Notes under the pieces: model-generated | The model's database searches: none | Told to the model about the DNA's origin: nothing | Seen by the model: only the letters and a program-made list of their open reading frames with translations | Source of the DNA: Adhaeribacter arboris | Lineage (GTDB): Bacteria; Bacteroidota; Bacteroidia; Cytophagales; Hymenobacteraceae | Length of the DNA stretch: 64,000 bases | Direction of reading: 5' to 3' | Assembly: GCF_003023845.1 (NCBI RefSeq) | Contig: NZ_PYFT01000001.1 | Span: 5,332,001-5,396,000, forward strand | Made by a program: the position numbers and the translations under genes | Shown: positions 7,975 through 17,767 of the stretch, piece after piece | Layout of the letters: each line of letters opens with the position of its first letter | How positions within the stretch are numbered: position 1 is the stretch's first letter

Positions 7975-10752
7975 CTACGCCGCTAACTCCTCGTTTAATT
8001 CATTTATAATTTCATCGGTCTGATCACCGAACAGTTGCCACATTTTACCCAAACCCCCGTGAGCATTAAAGGGGCTTAAATCAAAATCGTCGCGCTCCAG
8101 CCGGAAACTGTTGGCTACGTAGTCTTTTATCATCCGGAGCCATTGCATCTGGGTTTCGGTAAACTTGAGGGTACCGGCCTGCTTTTTAAATACCCATTCC
8201 TGAAAGTTACGGTCCACGGTTTTGTCGTAGGCCGTCAGGGTTTCGTCGAGTCCGCTTACTTTCCGGATGAGCGCCACCAGAGCCATGAGTTCGTTTTTGG
8301 GCTGGCCATTTACTTTTTCCAGTTGTTCGTAAGCCCGCCAGATGTTTAAAGGCGCTAAGTTAGGTCTTGCAGCTTTAATTGTTTCCACCAAATCCTTCAT
8401 CATTTTATAAGTGAGTTCCCTCCGCCCGTAGGGTTGTCCGTAAAATAACTGCAAAGCCGTAATTTCGGTTTGGTGGGTTTCTATCCAGGTCCGGAAATCC
8501 TGCACCAGGTTTTCGGCTTCGGCTTGGTTGTCTTTTACCCAGCCAATATTTACCAGCTCATCGGGGTTAATGTGGTCAATTACCTGGTCGTACTTTTTGC
8601 GGACATCAATCACATAATTCCTCAGGTCGTAATCGTTAAACACGGCCGTAGCCTGCTCAATAATTTGTTCGTGTTGTTCCTTTACCTGGGCTTCAATTAC
8701 ATCGGGGGCAGCACCGGGGTTTTGCGCCAGTGCCTGTAATCGTTCGTTTTCCAGCGTGTCCGGGTCGTAGGCGTGCAGCAGTTGCTTTACCACCTGGTTT
8801 AGGGTAAGTCCGCCGGCTTTTTCGGCAAAGGCGAGTTTTTCTTTTTCGTTTATCTGTTTATCGAGCCGGATGAGGCGGTTGGCCAGCGTGGTGAGCATGG
8901 CTTCGTCTTTGTTGCCCATGGCAATGCCTTCCAGTACTTCTTTCAGCGAGAGGCCCGGCTTTTTCTCCAACGGGCGGCTGTCGGTTTTCCGGCTTTTCTC
9001 TACCCCAATGGCATCTATAATCACAAAATGGTCTTTGGTGTATTTAGCGGCCGGGGTGCCGGTAGCTTTGAGTTCTTCTAAACTACAGGTGCGGGTGCCG
9101 CGGCCTTTCATTTGCTCGTAATAGCTGCGGCTTTTTACATCGCGCATAAACAGCAGCACTTCCAGCGGCCGGATGTCGGTACCGGTGGCAATCATATCTA
9201 CGGTAACGGCCACGCGCGGGTAATAACTGTTGCGGAACTGCTGCAACACGGTTTTGGGGTCTTCGCTGCGGTAGGTTATCTTTTTGCAGAACTTGTTTTC
9301 TTCGGCAAATTCTTCCCGCACAATATTTATAATGTCGTCGGCGTGGCTGTCGCTTTTGGCAAAAATGAGCATTTTAGGTACTTCAAACTTGCCATCCGGT
9401 CCAATCCGGTCGGGGAACATTGCCGGTAAATTATCTTTATCGGCTTTAGCAATGAGCCGGATTTGGTTCGGGTTTACTACTTTCTCGTCGAGTTGCTGGG
9501 CCCGGTATTCCACTTCTTCGTCCAGGGTATTCCAGAACTGTTTGCGGGTGAGTTTTTCGCGGGTGCCTACGTATTCGCCTAAATCTATCTTAGCCCCTTG
9601 CTGGGTAATTTTAGTGACAATCTCGAAAACATTGTAAGGCACCAGTACACCGTCTTCCACCGCTTTCTGGTAGCCGTAATCGCAAACTAAGTTCTGGTTA
9701 AAATAACCAAAGGTCCGATTATCGGGCGTAGCGGTTAAACCAATCTGGAAGGCATCGAAATAATCGAGCACCTGTTTCCAGAGGTTGTAAATGCTGCGGT
9801 GGCATTCATCAATCACCACGAAGTCGAAAAACTCCATGGGTATTTTTTCATTATACACCACCGGTAAAGGTTCCTTGGGCTGCCACTTACCTTCGTTCGG
9901 GTTTTCTTCTTCGTCGCGTTCGTCTAAAGGGGTGCCTTTTAAAATAGAATACAAGCGCTGGATGGTGCTGATGTACACTTCGCTGTCGGTGGGCACAAAG
10001 GCACTGCTCAGGCGGGTAACGCCGTAGAGTTCCGGGAAAAGCCGGTTGTCGTCCTGTGGTTCGTAGCGCTTAAATTCCTGCTCGGCCTGTTCGCCCAAGT
10101 TTTTGGTATCTACCAGGAACAAAATGCGCTTGGCTTTGGCAAATTTGAGCAGGCGGTAAATAAAAGTAATAGCCGTAAACGTTTTACCCGAACCCGTCGC
10201 CATTTGAATGAGGGCTTTGGGCCGGTTTTCCCGGAAAGATTTCTCCAGGTTGGTGATGGCTTGAATCTGGCAATCGCGTAAGCCATCGGTAGGTAGTCCC
10301 GGAATATCATGAAACCGACCTCGTAAGGTTTTACTTTCCTTTATCCATTTCTGAAAAGTCTCGGGCCGATGGAAAGTAAACACCGGCCGGGAGCGAGGTT
10401 TGGGATCGCGGTAATCGGTAAAGCGGGTAACTTCACCGGTACTCTCATACACGAACGGCAAAGGACCATTGTTAATGTATTTGAGCTTAGCCGTAGCATA
10501 ATCAACGGACTGGTCTTCGTGTACCGTCAGCTTGACGCCTTCTTCTTCGCGTTTGGCTTCAATAATACCTACTGGCTTCTTATCCACGAACAACACGTAA
10601 TCCGCCGGTCCCACATCGGTTTGGTATTCCCGAATCGCAATACCAATGCCGGCGCTTAAATTTACTTTCTTTTTATCCTGTATGATCCAGCCACTAGCAG
10701 TAAGTAATTTATCAATCTCGTCACGGGCTTTCTGTTCGGGATTTTGGTTCAT
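7975..10752 (-). CDS. hsdR: Type I restriction endonuclease motor subunit HsdR
   Basis: This 925-aa protein is the ATP-driven translocase and nuclease of the complex. The N-terminal nuclease domain shows a PD-(D/E)xK-type arrangement, with D51 in GPADYVLFV and E65-A-K67 in VGIIEAKRE. The SF2 motor has Walker A ATGSGKT at about 185-191, the DECH box at about 315-318 and TATPDNR shortly after. ATGTDIRPLEVLLFM and RGTRTC belong to the second RecA domain. The C-terminal 300 residues resemble the EcoEI-type R subunit tail. It is the first gene of the operon, so its expression would set that of the rest; an A/T-rich upstream region follows on the minus strand. Confidence 0.95.
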   Translation of the reverse strand: MNQNPEQKARDEIDKLLTASGWIIQDKKKVNLSAGIGIAIREYQTDVGPADYVLFVDKKPVGIIEAKREEEGVKLTVHEDQSVDYATAKLKYINNGPLPFVYESTGEVTRFTDYRDPKPRSRPVFTFHRPETFQKWIKESKTLRGRFHDIPGLPTDGLRDCQIQAITNLEKSFRENRPKALIQMATGSGKTFTAITFIYRLLKFAKAKRILFLVDTKNLGEQAEQEFKRYEPQDDNRLFPELYGVTRLSSAFVPTDSEVYISTIQRLYSILKGTPLDERDEEENPNEGKWQPKEPLPVVYNEKIPMEFFDFVVIDECHRSIYNLWKQVLDYFDAFQIGLTATPDNRTFGYFNQNLVCDYGYQKAVEDGVLVPYNVFEIVTKITQQGAKIDLGEYVGTREKLTRKQFWNTLDEEVEYRAQQLDEKVVNPNQIRLIAKADKDNLPAMFPDRIGPDGKFEVPKMLIFAKSDSHADDIINIVREEFAEENKFCKKITYRSEDPKTVLQQFRNSYYPRVAVTVDMIATGTDIRPLEVLLFMRDVKSRSYYEQMKGRGTRTCSLEELKATGTPAAKYTKDHFVIIDAIGVEKSRKTDSRPLEKKPGLSLKEVLEGIAMGNKDEAMLTTLANRLIRLDKQINEKEKLAFAEKAGGLTLNQVVKQLLHAYDPDTLENERLQALAQNPGAAPDVIEAQVKEQHEQIIEQATAVFNDYDLRNYVIDVRKKYDQVIDHINPDELVNIGWVKDNQAEAENLVQDFRTWIETHQTEITALQLFYGQPYGRRELTYKMMKDLVETIKAARPNLAPLNIWRAYEQLEKVNGQPKNELMALVALIRKVSGLDETLTAYDKTVDRNFQEWVFKKQAGTLKFTETQMQWLRMIKDYVANSFRLERDDFDLSPFNAHGGLGKMWQLFGDQTDEIINELNEELAA

Positions 10753-11016
10753 GCGGTATTCGGGAATCTATTTCCAATGATACAAAATATTTTCTGTTTT
10801 GAATATTATTATAGAGCCTCGACAAAGTATTTTTTTATAGCCCACCTAAAGTCAGGCACCTCAAATTATTTAGGAGGTTTAGGATGGATATCTGAAAACT
10901 TAAAAAAGCAGAATAGTTACAGAAGGCGAGTAATCAGGAGATGATTACAAAGAAAAGTAGTTTGGTTTGGGTTATAACAAGTATTAAGGTAAGTTTTCCT
11001 TGATTAAGACTTGGCA

Positions 11017-11325
11017 TTAGCTGTATCCTTTTACAAGCAGCTCGTAGAATTTGTGGGCCAAGACATCTAATTGGTTAAAAAAAGCAGAGGTTTCCAGAGC
11101 GGTGAAATTTACCATTTGCTGATGATAAAAGGCATAATAACTATCATTGTTTTCTGGTATGCCCATCAGGACCAGAATAATGCTGCCTAGATCACTGTGG
11201 TAGGGTTCGGCTATAATTTCGAGTAGGTTTAACCCGAAATGGAGTTTATTGCTTTTCAGGTCCTCTTTAATGAGCTTTACAATTAGCTCCGGCCTAGTGA
11301 TAAGCGAGTTAGATAGTGGTGTCAT
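11017..11325 (-). CDS. Hypothetical protein, 102 aa
   Basis: The protein is all-helical by appearance and slightly acidic, with no signal peptide or transmembrane segment (LIVKLIKEDLKSNKLHFGLN and LDVLAHKFYELLVKGYS at the end). The open frame has a good ATG start and sensible codon use. No family is recognised and its neighbours give no clue. Confidence 0.5.
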   Translation of the reverse strand: MTPLSNSLITRPELIVKLIKEDLKSNKLHFGLNLLEIIAEPYHSDLGSIILVLMGIPENNDSYYAFYHQQMVNFTALETSAFFNQLDVLAHKFYELLVKGYS

Positions 11326-12090
11326 AGAGTAAAATAAAAGTTAATGGTTATAGGTTTAATGGATGGATAGGTATAAGAGCAATCCAGTTGAATTACCGGC
11401 AGGGAAAAAAGCAAGGTTAGCCTTTTCTATTGTGGAGCTTTCCGATGAAACAGGAAGAGAATAGAATAGAGGAAGGTTTGCAGGAGCTTTATTTGCAAAC
11501 TTCCTTATAAACTTATCTAAATTGAAAATGTGCTACCGTTAAGGCTATCGAAGATTCTATCATTGGTGAGCCTCATATCAGTGCTTTGGAGCGAGAAGCA
11601 TGGATTGCCTTAAAGATACAATACCAAAAGTTGATGGAACTTCGGTTATAATCTGTATTATTCTAAAAGAATAGGGAAGGGAAAAAAGCAGCAGTGATAC
11701 TCCTGGCTTAGTTCAGTTAACAAGTAAAAGGACAATTTTATAACCGAGTTTAATTAATCGGTTACTATGTCGTTCCGAATGCTTTTTTGCAATCGAATAC
11801 AAAAAGGCTGTTCTAAATAATTAATTTAATAAAGCAGGGAAAGGAAAAAAGCGTTCCTGCTTATTACTTTAAGAAATAGATTACGGTATAAGAGAAGGCT
11901 GCATGGGCGAGTATAAATCGATTTCGATTTAAAAGGAGTTGTTAGCAAATTGGTTGAAATGAAGTCAGCTGAAATTTATATCGAATCTTTTGACCAAACA
12001 GAAGAAAAGTAATAAATTCTAAAAGCAACAATTGCACTTTCTCTTTAAGATAATCCCGGAGTAACATTCAGATTGGTACCTATTCTTTTT
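11326..12090. other. Non-coding stretch with a decayed small ORF
   Basis: No intact gene is supported. A plus-strand ORF at 11445-11510 (MKQEENRIEEGLQELYLQTS) stops early. A start-less frame at about 11530-11651 continues with GEPHISALEREAWIALKIQY and a stop. Together they look like the frameshifted remains of a 60-70-aa gene. The short motif GGRAAAAAAGC recurs near 11402, 11678 and 11831. Confidence 0.35.
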
Positions 12091-12306
12091 TTAAAAATCC
12101 ATTAAGTCACGCAAAGGTATTTCCAAGGCCTCACTAATAGAAAGCAACACATCCAAGGTAACAGCAAACTGAGCATTTTCGGTTCGCATAATGGTAGCCC
12201 TATTCAGGTTGGCTATATCAGCCAGTTCTTGTTGGCTGATTCCTTTTGATTCTCTGATGTTTTTTAAATGTGTTCCAAAAGCTTTTAATTTCGCTGGATT
12301 CTTCAC
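12091..12306 (-). CDS. XRE-family helix-turn-helix transcriptional regulator
   Basis: The 71-aa protein is a minimal Cro/C1-type DNA-binding domain: FGTHLKNIRESKGISQQELA (helices 1-2), then DIANLNRATIMRTENA (recognition helix) and LDVLLSISEALEIPLRDLMDF. It has no second domain, like many antitoxin-type or prophage regulators. It is divergent from the acidic 88-aa gene starting at 12416, and the 109-bp space between them probably holds both promoters. A regulatory link is likely but not shown. Confidence 0.88.
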   Translation of the reverse strand: MKNPAKLKAFGTHLKNIRESKGISQQELADIANLNRATIMRTENAQFAVTLDVLLSISEALEIPLRDLMDF

Positions 12307-12415
12307 CTGCTAAAGGTCACTAATCCAGAAAAAATTAAATGCTGCATATATGTAACATGATTTAAAATATTCTTAAGTTTGCTGAAACATTTCAGAATAT
12401 TAATTCAAAACACGT

Positions 12416-12682
12416 ATGGTACAGGTATACAGTTACGGCATGGAAGATGAAGATACCTTCTATATGGAGGGGGAGATAGAGGAGGAAGCGGATGTAGAAG
12501 TATTTAGTAAACGATTCCAGGAAGGTCTTCAGACCCATATGGGAACCGTTTATGCTTTAAACTATTTTTACTTCCATCGAGCCTTGAGAGTAACCTACCC
12601 CTTCAAACTCCGGTTTCGGGTGGCTTTAGATCGGGAATGCTACTTTAAAATGGGATGGGAAAATGGGTATGATTATTCTTAG
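12416..12682 (+). CDS. Acidic hypothetical protein, 88 aa
   Basis: The N-terminal half is strongly acidic (MEDEDTFYMEGEIEEEADVE) and the C-terminal half is rich in aromatic and basic residues (YALNYFYFHRALRVTYPFKL). No signal peptide or membrane helix is present. It is divergent from the XRE gene. No family is recognised; the strand bias and clean open frame support a real gene. Confidence 0.5.
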   Translation: MVQVYSYGMEDEDTFYMEGEIEEEADVEVFSKRFQEGLQTHMGTVYALNYFYFHRALRVTYPFKLRFRVALDRECYFKMGWENGYDYS

Positions 12683-13855
12683 TAGAGCTCTTGCCCGTGC
12701 TCGAATAGTTCTACCTAAAGCCAGGTGCTACTACCACAAGTAAGCTGACCCGAGCATTAAATAAGTGCCGCAGCAATAAAGAGCGGGACTCAAGAAGTAG
12801 TCAAAGAGGAAATGTAGCCTGTTGCTTATCGGCTAAAAGGTGCTTGGAAAGTAATTTCGATGTCGAATACTAGGTAAGCTCGTTAGTTGCTCCGCCAGGA
12901 AAACGGTCGAGCAGCATCCCCAGAGTTAGGGTAACCTACTACCCGGAAAGTTTTGCTCAAACCCTAAAGGTGAATTTGATTTCGCCAGTAGGTTATAGCT
13001 ACCGCCACTAAGAAATGCTACCTGCAAGGGAAATTAAGGCCATAAAACTAGGTTGCCCCAGAAAGGCTCTCTACCCCTGCATAAATCTAAAAGCGGTGCT
13101 ATGAGCTTCACTGGAGCATAAAGCAAGACATTTAGGATGCAGTACGCGGTACCGGTTCAATAGGGAAGCGCAAAAAAGGGTAGGTACCGATGGTGGGTTT
13201 TGGTAAAAAGATTTGGGTTGGGGAAAAAGGGAGAGGGGGTGGTTGAAAAGGGTGGTACCCCGCGTGGCGCGCTGACCCAAAAAGGAGGGTTCTGATTCGC
13301 TCGCCTCTTCGAATACCATCCTCTTTTTGGTTACTACCGGCTCCATACAAACCAGGCGGATCCCGGTACCTACCTTACACCCGCATAAATAAAAATTAAG
13401 GAACAGTAGTAGAAGTAATGCCGTTCTGGGTTAACCCGAGTAAAATGGATCAGGCCTAGGAGTAAGGATGGATATAGCCTGTGCCTGTAAGGAAGAGCAA
13501 ATTAAGGTAAATGGGAGAGGGTATTACGGATGATTTTTCAGTAGAACACCCCTTTGAAATACCGGGTGATTCATGTGCTTTAAATGAGGCCCAATCTTAG
13601 GCACTATAGTATACTACAGGTATATTAAACACCAGAAAGGAAATCAACCGAAAATTCACCCAAATAGGCTTCGCTCGGAGTACCTCTTCCTGTGATACGA
13701 GCCCTACCTAAAGCCCCCTTTTTCGGGTACCATTGCTGGAGGTGTATCGCCTGTGTTTACCCCGAGGAGGGAACTCCATCGTAGGAATTGTTCTTTTAAA
13801 TAGATTTACTTTATTCGGCCCATTACTCTTACTTAAAACTAACTAGCACTTGCCT
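12683..13855. other. Long stretch without a convincing gene
   Basis: Short ORFs on the minus strand at 13071-13350 overlap each other in two frames and have low-complexity, Pro/Ser-rich translations, so none is called. The segment contains many GGTACC palindromes (near 13150, 13185, 13253, 13365). No RNA gene or mobile element is recognised. Confidence 0.5.
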
Positions 13856-14251
13856 ATGTCGCCCACTTACCTTTGGATTATCTTACTGGTTCTTGCTGCT
13901 TTCTTGCTGCTGCGCTATGTGTACCGGTACCTCAAAGAAGCTTGGCAGATTAGCCGGCAAGGGGGGATGGCTACCAAGTACCAGGAGTTGCTTCGCTTCG
14001 TGTGCCAGGCCCAACCTGGCCTGCACGTGCGGAGTACCGGTAGCCGCCATATTGCTTACCGAGAAGAAAGACCTACCGGTCCGGTCATCTTTACCCTCTT
14101 CCAAGCCTGGGGCCAGCTAACCGTGGAATGGCGCTTACAACATCCTACCTTTGGCCCTCGCACTTACCAGTGGAAGTTCGCGGAACACGAAAGCCAATCA
14201 CTCATGTTTGCTAAGATAAAAGCCGATTTAGAATGGGAAGGAGACAAATAA
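13856..14251 (+). CDS. Hypothetical protein with N-terminal membrane anchor
   Basis: From the ATG at 13856 the product is 131 aa. A hydrophobic helix (TYLWIILLVLAAFLLLRYVY) anchors the N-terminus; a basic stretch follows, then a soluble domain rich in beta-type residues (HIAYREERPTGPVIFTLFQA, LTVEWRL) and a C-terminal helix FAKIKADLEWEGDK. A TTG two codons upstream is an alternative start. Function is unknown. Confidence 0.55.
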   Translation: MSPTYLWIILLVLAAFLLLRYVYRYLKEAWQISRQGGMATKYQELLRFVCQAQPGLHVRSTGSRHIAYREERPTGPVIFTLFQAWGQLTVEWRLQHPTFGPRTYQWKFAEHESQSLMFAKIKADLEWEGDK

Positions 14252-14512
14252 TAGGTACGTATTAGCTAAATATCAAAATGAATAGAAGCTGGTTTGTTCT
14301 TTTATTTCTGAGGATGCACGTGACTAGTTTTTACTTTATCTTGATTTAGCCTCATCTTATGCCGCTGACTCTTTCGCCCTGACCTGTTGCGTGCTCTACC
14401 CCGGCGGCGCTGGTACCTAGTGCGTCATGACTGGCTCACCCCGCGCTTGTAGCAAATAGTAGATTACTTTACAACCTTAGTAAATAATTATTGTCTTAGC
14501 TCGACTTTAGCA
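14252..14512. other. Gene-free spacer
   Basis: I see no gene, repeat or hairpin here. It separates the membrane-anchored protein from the transposase relic. Confidence 0.5.
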
Positions 14513-15164
14513 TTAAGCGGCATAGGCTAATACGTGATGCAGATGATTGAGTAAAGATATGGGTATTTGTATCATGTCCTGTTGTTTAGTAGAGGATGAA
14601 AAATTAATATTCTGCCAGAAAAGGCCTCTTACGGTAGTAATAGCATCACTGAAAGTAGGCTTTTCTTTTTTGTACCATGCTGTGGCGTTTATCAGCAGTT
14701 ATCCCTGTTGTTGCAGTCTGTCAGCCAGCAGGGTAATGATAGAGAAAAGGCCCAACAGCACTGGTGTAGTACGCTCTATTGCTTTCTCTGACCACTGCCT
14801 TTGCGTCTCTACTCCCAGATGTGCCCTTGTCTCTTCCAGCGTAACTTCTACGAACCACCTTCTGGCAAAGTAGAGCCCTATCATCTCTGCCGATAGTTCC
14901 ATGTCAGTAGAAAGTAAGGCAACCGGTGCCAGTTTCCCTTCCGGGTCGCGCAGTAGTCCCCAGTATCCGTAGAACAGAGGTAATGGTGCGTTTGCCCGGA
15001 GCTGAAATGGCTCCTGCTACTAGAAGACGGGCATGCACAAAAACCGATTTGGAAAATAAACCAGAATAGGCTATTATTATTCCTAAGAACTCATCGGGAA
15101 AGCTGGACAAAAATGCTAAAGTCGAGCTTAGAAGGTGAGTAAAATATATCCTTAATACTGTCAT
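14513..15164 (-). pseudogene. IS701/IS4-like transposase, internally deleted and broken
   Basis: Two blocks of one DDE transposase are recognisable. The N-terminal block (15164 down to about 14955) ends in FVHARLLVAGAISAPGKRTI and SVLRILG. The C-terminal block, in another frame, runs YWGLLRDPEGKLAPVALLST, then RRWFVEVTLEETRAHLGVET and QRQWSEKAIERTTPVLLGLF. An in-frame TAA at 14699-14701 interrupts it, and the same frame continues INATAWYKKEKPTFSDA to a stop near 14513. The middle of the protein (about 200 or more residues in relatives), with part of the catalytic core, is missing; the blocks join at a TACTGGG stretch that fits both frames. This is an inactive remnant. Confidence 0.8.
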
Positions 15165-15649
15165 TGAGGAGTTTGTTCAGCCAGTTAAACTTCAGACCTC
15201 TATTTTCTTTATTAGGAAACAATAGAGTTGCCAAGTGACGTCTAGTATCAATTTAGAGAATACATTGATTGAAGCATTTAATGGTGTAAGTTTTTACCAA
15301 GGACGGTAAAACTTTCGTCTAGCCCTCATTTCGGATAGAAAATCGATCTTAAGTGATCATTTATCCAAAATGAGAAATACTTTTTGGTAGAAGAAATATT
15401 TAGAGGGGTGTAATTTTAGAGACTAGCTTTCTAAATGGAACGATAAATCGTTAATTGCTATTATGCCTCTACTTAGCATAACACTGGTTATAGGATTCTG
15501 CTAAGGTATTTGCATTGAACTATCTATCAAGAAACAATAGAATTTGACCAAGATTCAAGAATTGAGTAAGAAGCACCAAAGGGAGCTTGATTTAAAGGGG
15601 AATTAGCTAAGAAAGTATGGCTGATGGAATTCCTAGCTAGTTTATTCTA
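15165..15649. other. Gene-free spacer
   Basis: I see no supported gene. The sequence is A/T-rich with stops in all frames; it may include flanking remains of the IS701-like element, but no terminal repeats could be matched. Confidence 0.45.
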
Positions 15650-15892
15650 CTAACTTGGTAAACCTAAATCTCTTTTTACTGCCGCAATGACAAATGATTC
15701 GGAATGTTCAATAAAGCACCATTTGGTAAGGAGGTATTGCTGGTGTTGCAGTGTTTCCTGCTTATAATACGAAAAGCAAACGAGCTCCTGCTGCGGATCA
15801 GGTAACTTTGCTTCCTGAACAGTAAATGTTAATTCAACTTCTGGGTAGCAGGTATTAAAATCTTCAACGAGACTAAAATTAAGGTTATCCAT
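15650..15892 (-). CDS. Hypothetical protein, 80 aa
   Basis: The product starts MDNLNFSLVEDFNTCYPEVE and ends FVIAAVKRDLGLPS. It has alternating beta-type residues, then a helix, and no membrane or signal segment. The size and style match the other orphan proteins of this region, but no family is recognised. Confidence 0.45.
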   Translation of the reverse strand: MDNLNFSLVEDFNTCYPEVELTFTVQEAKLPDPQQELVCFSYYKQETLQHQQYLLTKWCFIEHSESFVIAAVKRDLGLPS

Positions 15893-16048
15893 AATGCGAT
15901 TGAACTAGTAGGCGTATGCTATTGAGGTATTTTTGGTGGAAATAGCTTATCATGCTAAGGCAGGAGTAGCATGGCTTTAATTCTTAATTTTAAAGTAAGA
16001 CATCCTGTCGTAAAAGAGTAAAACATTTCCAGAAGTCAGATCATTCCT

Positions 16049-16306
16049 TTAATCTAGGGACATGGGAATGTTGATTAACTGAATTAGTTTCAAATAAGGT
16101 TCTAATCCATTCAAGCTGGTAAAACCCCGAATAAGAAAAATTTTCTCGCCGATGCCCTCATACCATACTTCCGCATAGATATGGCGCACATAAAACAAAC
16201 CCGAATGACATACCAATCGGTGGCAGCTTGCTAAGAAGATACCTTCCTTTTTAATTAGAGTGGTACGTTGATCTAAAGACTGTTGATGGAAGGAAGCTAC
16301 ATTCAT
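16049..16306 (-). CDS. Orphan protein of the LEPYL family, copy 1
   Basis: This 85-aa protein shares a layout with the products at 20228-20476 and 29602-29850. It has a Gly-containing start to the core (KKEGIFLASCH), a hydrophobic strand with an acidic residue (LFYVRHIYAEVWY), a Phe-led turn (IRGFTSLNG) and the signature LEPYLKLIQL near the C-terminus. It is the most diverged of the three. It may be a compact alpha/beta domain of unknown role. The three copies are not adjacent, which suggests old dispersal rather than tandem duplication. Confidence 0.6.
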   Translation of the reverse strand: MNVASFHQQSLDQRTTLIKKEGIFLASCHRLVCHSGLFYVRHIYAEVWYEGIGEKIFLIRGFTSLNGLEPYLKLIQLINIPMSLD

Positions 16307-16811
16307 CTTTGATTAAAGGCTAATGGTCAACGAGGTAAGTAACACTTTACTTTCTCCGGCATGGATAATTTTGTTGCAAGTAAATCTCAAAATCCGGGTT
16401 TATTCCTGATAAATAGTAACTTAACTAAGATTTAGACCTTCCTTTCAGATTAAATCTTTGACCAGCGAACAAGTACGGACTAGGTCGCTATTACTACGGA
16501 AATAAGTAATATTCTCTAACCAAACCAGACTTTTAATCGGCACTTATTCAGCCATAAGAAAGGAATTTATAGTAATAAAATTAAGAATCAGTATGGTTAT
16601 CTGATTACCTGCTGAGTTTTGAGCGCCTCTAAATAGAAATTTTGTTTTGACAATTAACTTCATCTACTGTCTAATGAATGAAGGATATTATTTACATAAA
16701 ATGTACTTATATGAAAGGAATAAGGAGTAATTAAGACTAAACAGATAAAGATTCCGCAACTTACGACAAAATTTTTGAGATTTGTTTTCAAAGGTTTCCT
16801 GGGGTAATACG
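16307..16811. other. Gene-free spacer
   Basis: I see no gene. It is A/T-rich with frequent stops in all frames, and is bounded on the right by the 27-bp inverted repeat. Confidence 0.5.
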
Positions 16812-16870
16812 GGTACAAACAGGTAAAGTAGCAGCCTCTAAACGAGGCTGCTACTTTACCTGTTTGTACC
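16812..16870 (-). terminator. 27-bp perfect inverted repeat with a 5-base loop
   Basis: GGTACAAACAGGTAAAGTAG followed by CAGCCTC pairs perfectly with the right arm 16844-16870 around the loop TAAAC. It lies 38 bases past the stop of the 75-aa minus-strand gene, where an intrinsic terminator would sit. The stem is unusually long, and no clear T-tract follows on the minus strand. Confidence 0.6.
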
Positions 16871-16908
16871 TATGATATAGGAAAAAAGTCTCTCTTAGAA
16901 AGCGAGCG

Positions 16909-17136
16909 TTAAGAAAAAATATGATTTTGTCCGGGCAATGTTAAAAATTTCTCATTTCCCAGTTGAGTCAAATGGTCGAGTATTTTACTTTTTACTTGGA
17001 ATAGCTGGATTACCTCCGCAATGTCGCTATCCTGATCCAGGTGCAGGTCAATATAAAACAAAGCTTCATCCGCTTCGGCCAAGGTTAATTGATCCACCTC
17101 TAGACTTTCCATAATATAATCGATTAATCTTGCCAT
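16909..17136 (-). CDS. Small acidic helical hypothetical protein, 75 aa
   Basis: The product begins MARLIDYIMESLEVDQLTLA and is acidic and helical for about 57 residues before a short tail. Its opening resembles the 59-aa product at 21998-22177 (MTSLLDHIFCNLEGRELDRG): both start M-x-x-L-[IL]-D-[HY]-I-x3-L-E and have a Tyr-[IL]-Asp near the middle. They may be distant paralogues. The function is unknown. Confidence 0.5.
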   Translation of the reverse strand: MARLIDYIMESLEVDQLTLAEADEALFYIDLHLDQDSDIAEVIQLFQVKSKILDHLTQLGNEKFLTLPGQNHIFS

Positions 17137-17767
17137 GGCTTGTTCATATTCAAGTAAATGTAAAGGAATGAACTTTTCCTTTTAGTCGTATTAACCCGGA
17201 ATTTAACGCGTATAAAGTGGGATATTATACCTAATCTTATTATACATTGTTTATACCAGAGCATTTATTAAACTAACTTAATTAAAATTAACAAGGGCTT
17301 TAATTTTCTGCCGGAACAATGCCCTGGATAAACGAATATTTCAGGTAGTTAGAACATCATGGCTAAGGGCTTCTGATAAAATACTTTCAAGAGATGGGTT
17401 AATACTGATTCTAGTAGGTAAACACTTAAACTTAAGAGATTAGTACGGAAAATGGAACTTGGAAAGAACTAGATATTCTTCTTAATTGTAACTTCTTTGT
17501 CTGCTTAAAAACGGCTTCATCCCATGAGCTTATTAGATAAAGATTAGATAAAGAAATCCTGACGAGTATCTTGTTCTACCACTATCATCAACCAGGGCTA
17601 AAGCAAGCTTATAAGGGCCGATACTTGCTTTTTTCGGAAGAAGTAATAATCGGGGATTTTGGCAGCTGCTGGTAAGCCTATCAACAAAGCTACCAGCTCC
17701 TGCAGCAACCGCAATTTTTTGTGAAATATTGCCAGTAGAATAATTCTGTATTCTTAATCCGTAGGTA
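17137..17767. other. Gene-free spacer
   Basis: No convincing gene is present; a minus-strand ORF at 17533-17820 has an unlikely composition and overlaps the next plus-strand ORF. Confidence 0.45.

Noticed and set aside
13071-13350. Two overlapping minus-strand ORFs
   Set aside because: Different frames over the same bases, Pro/Ser-rich composition, no recognisable domain and no neighbour support.
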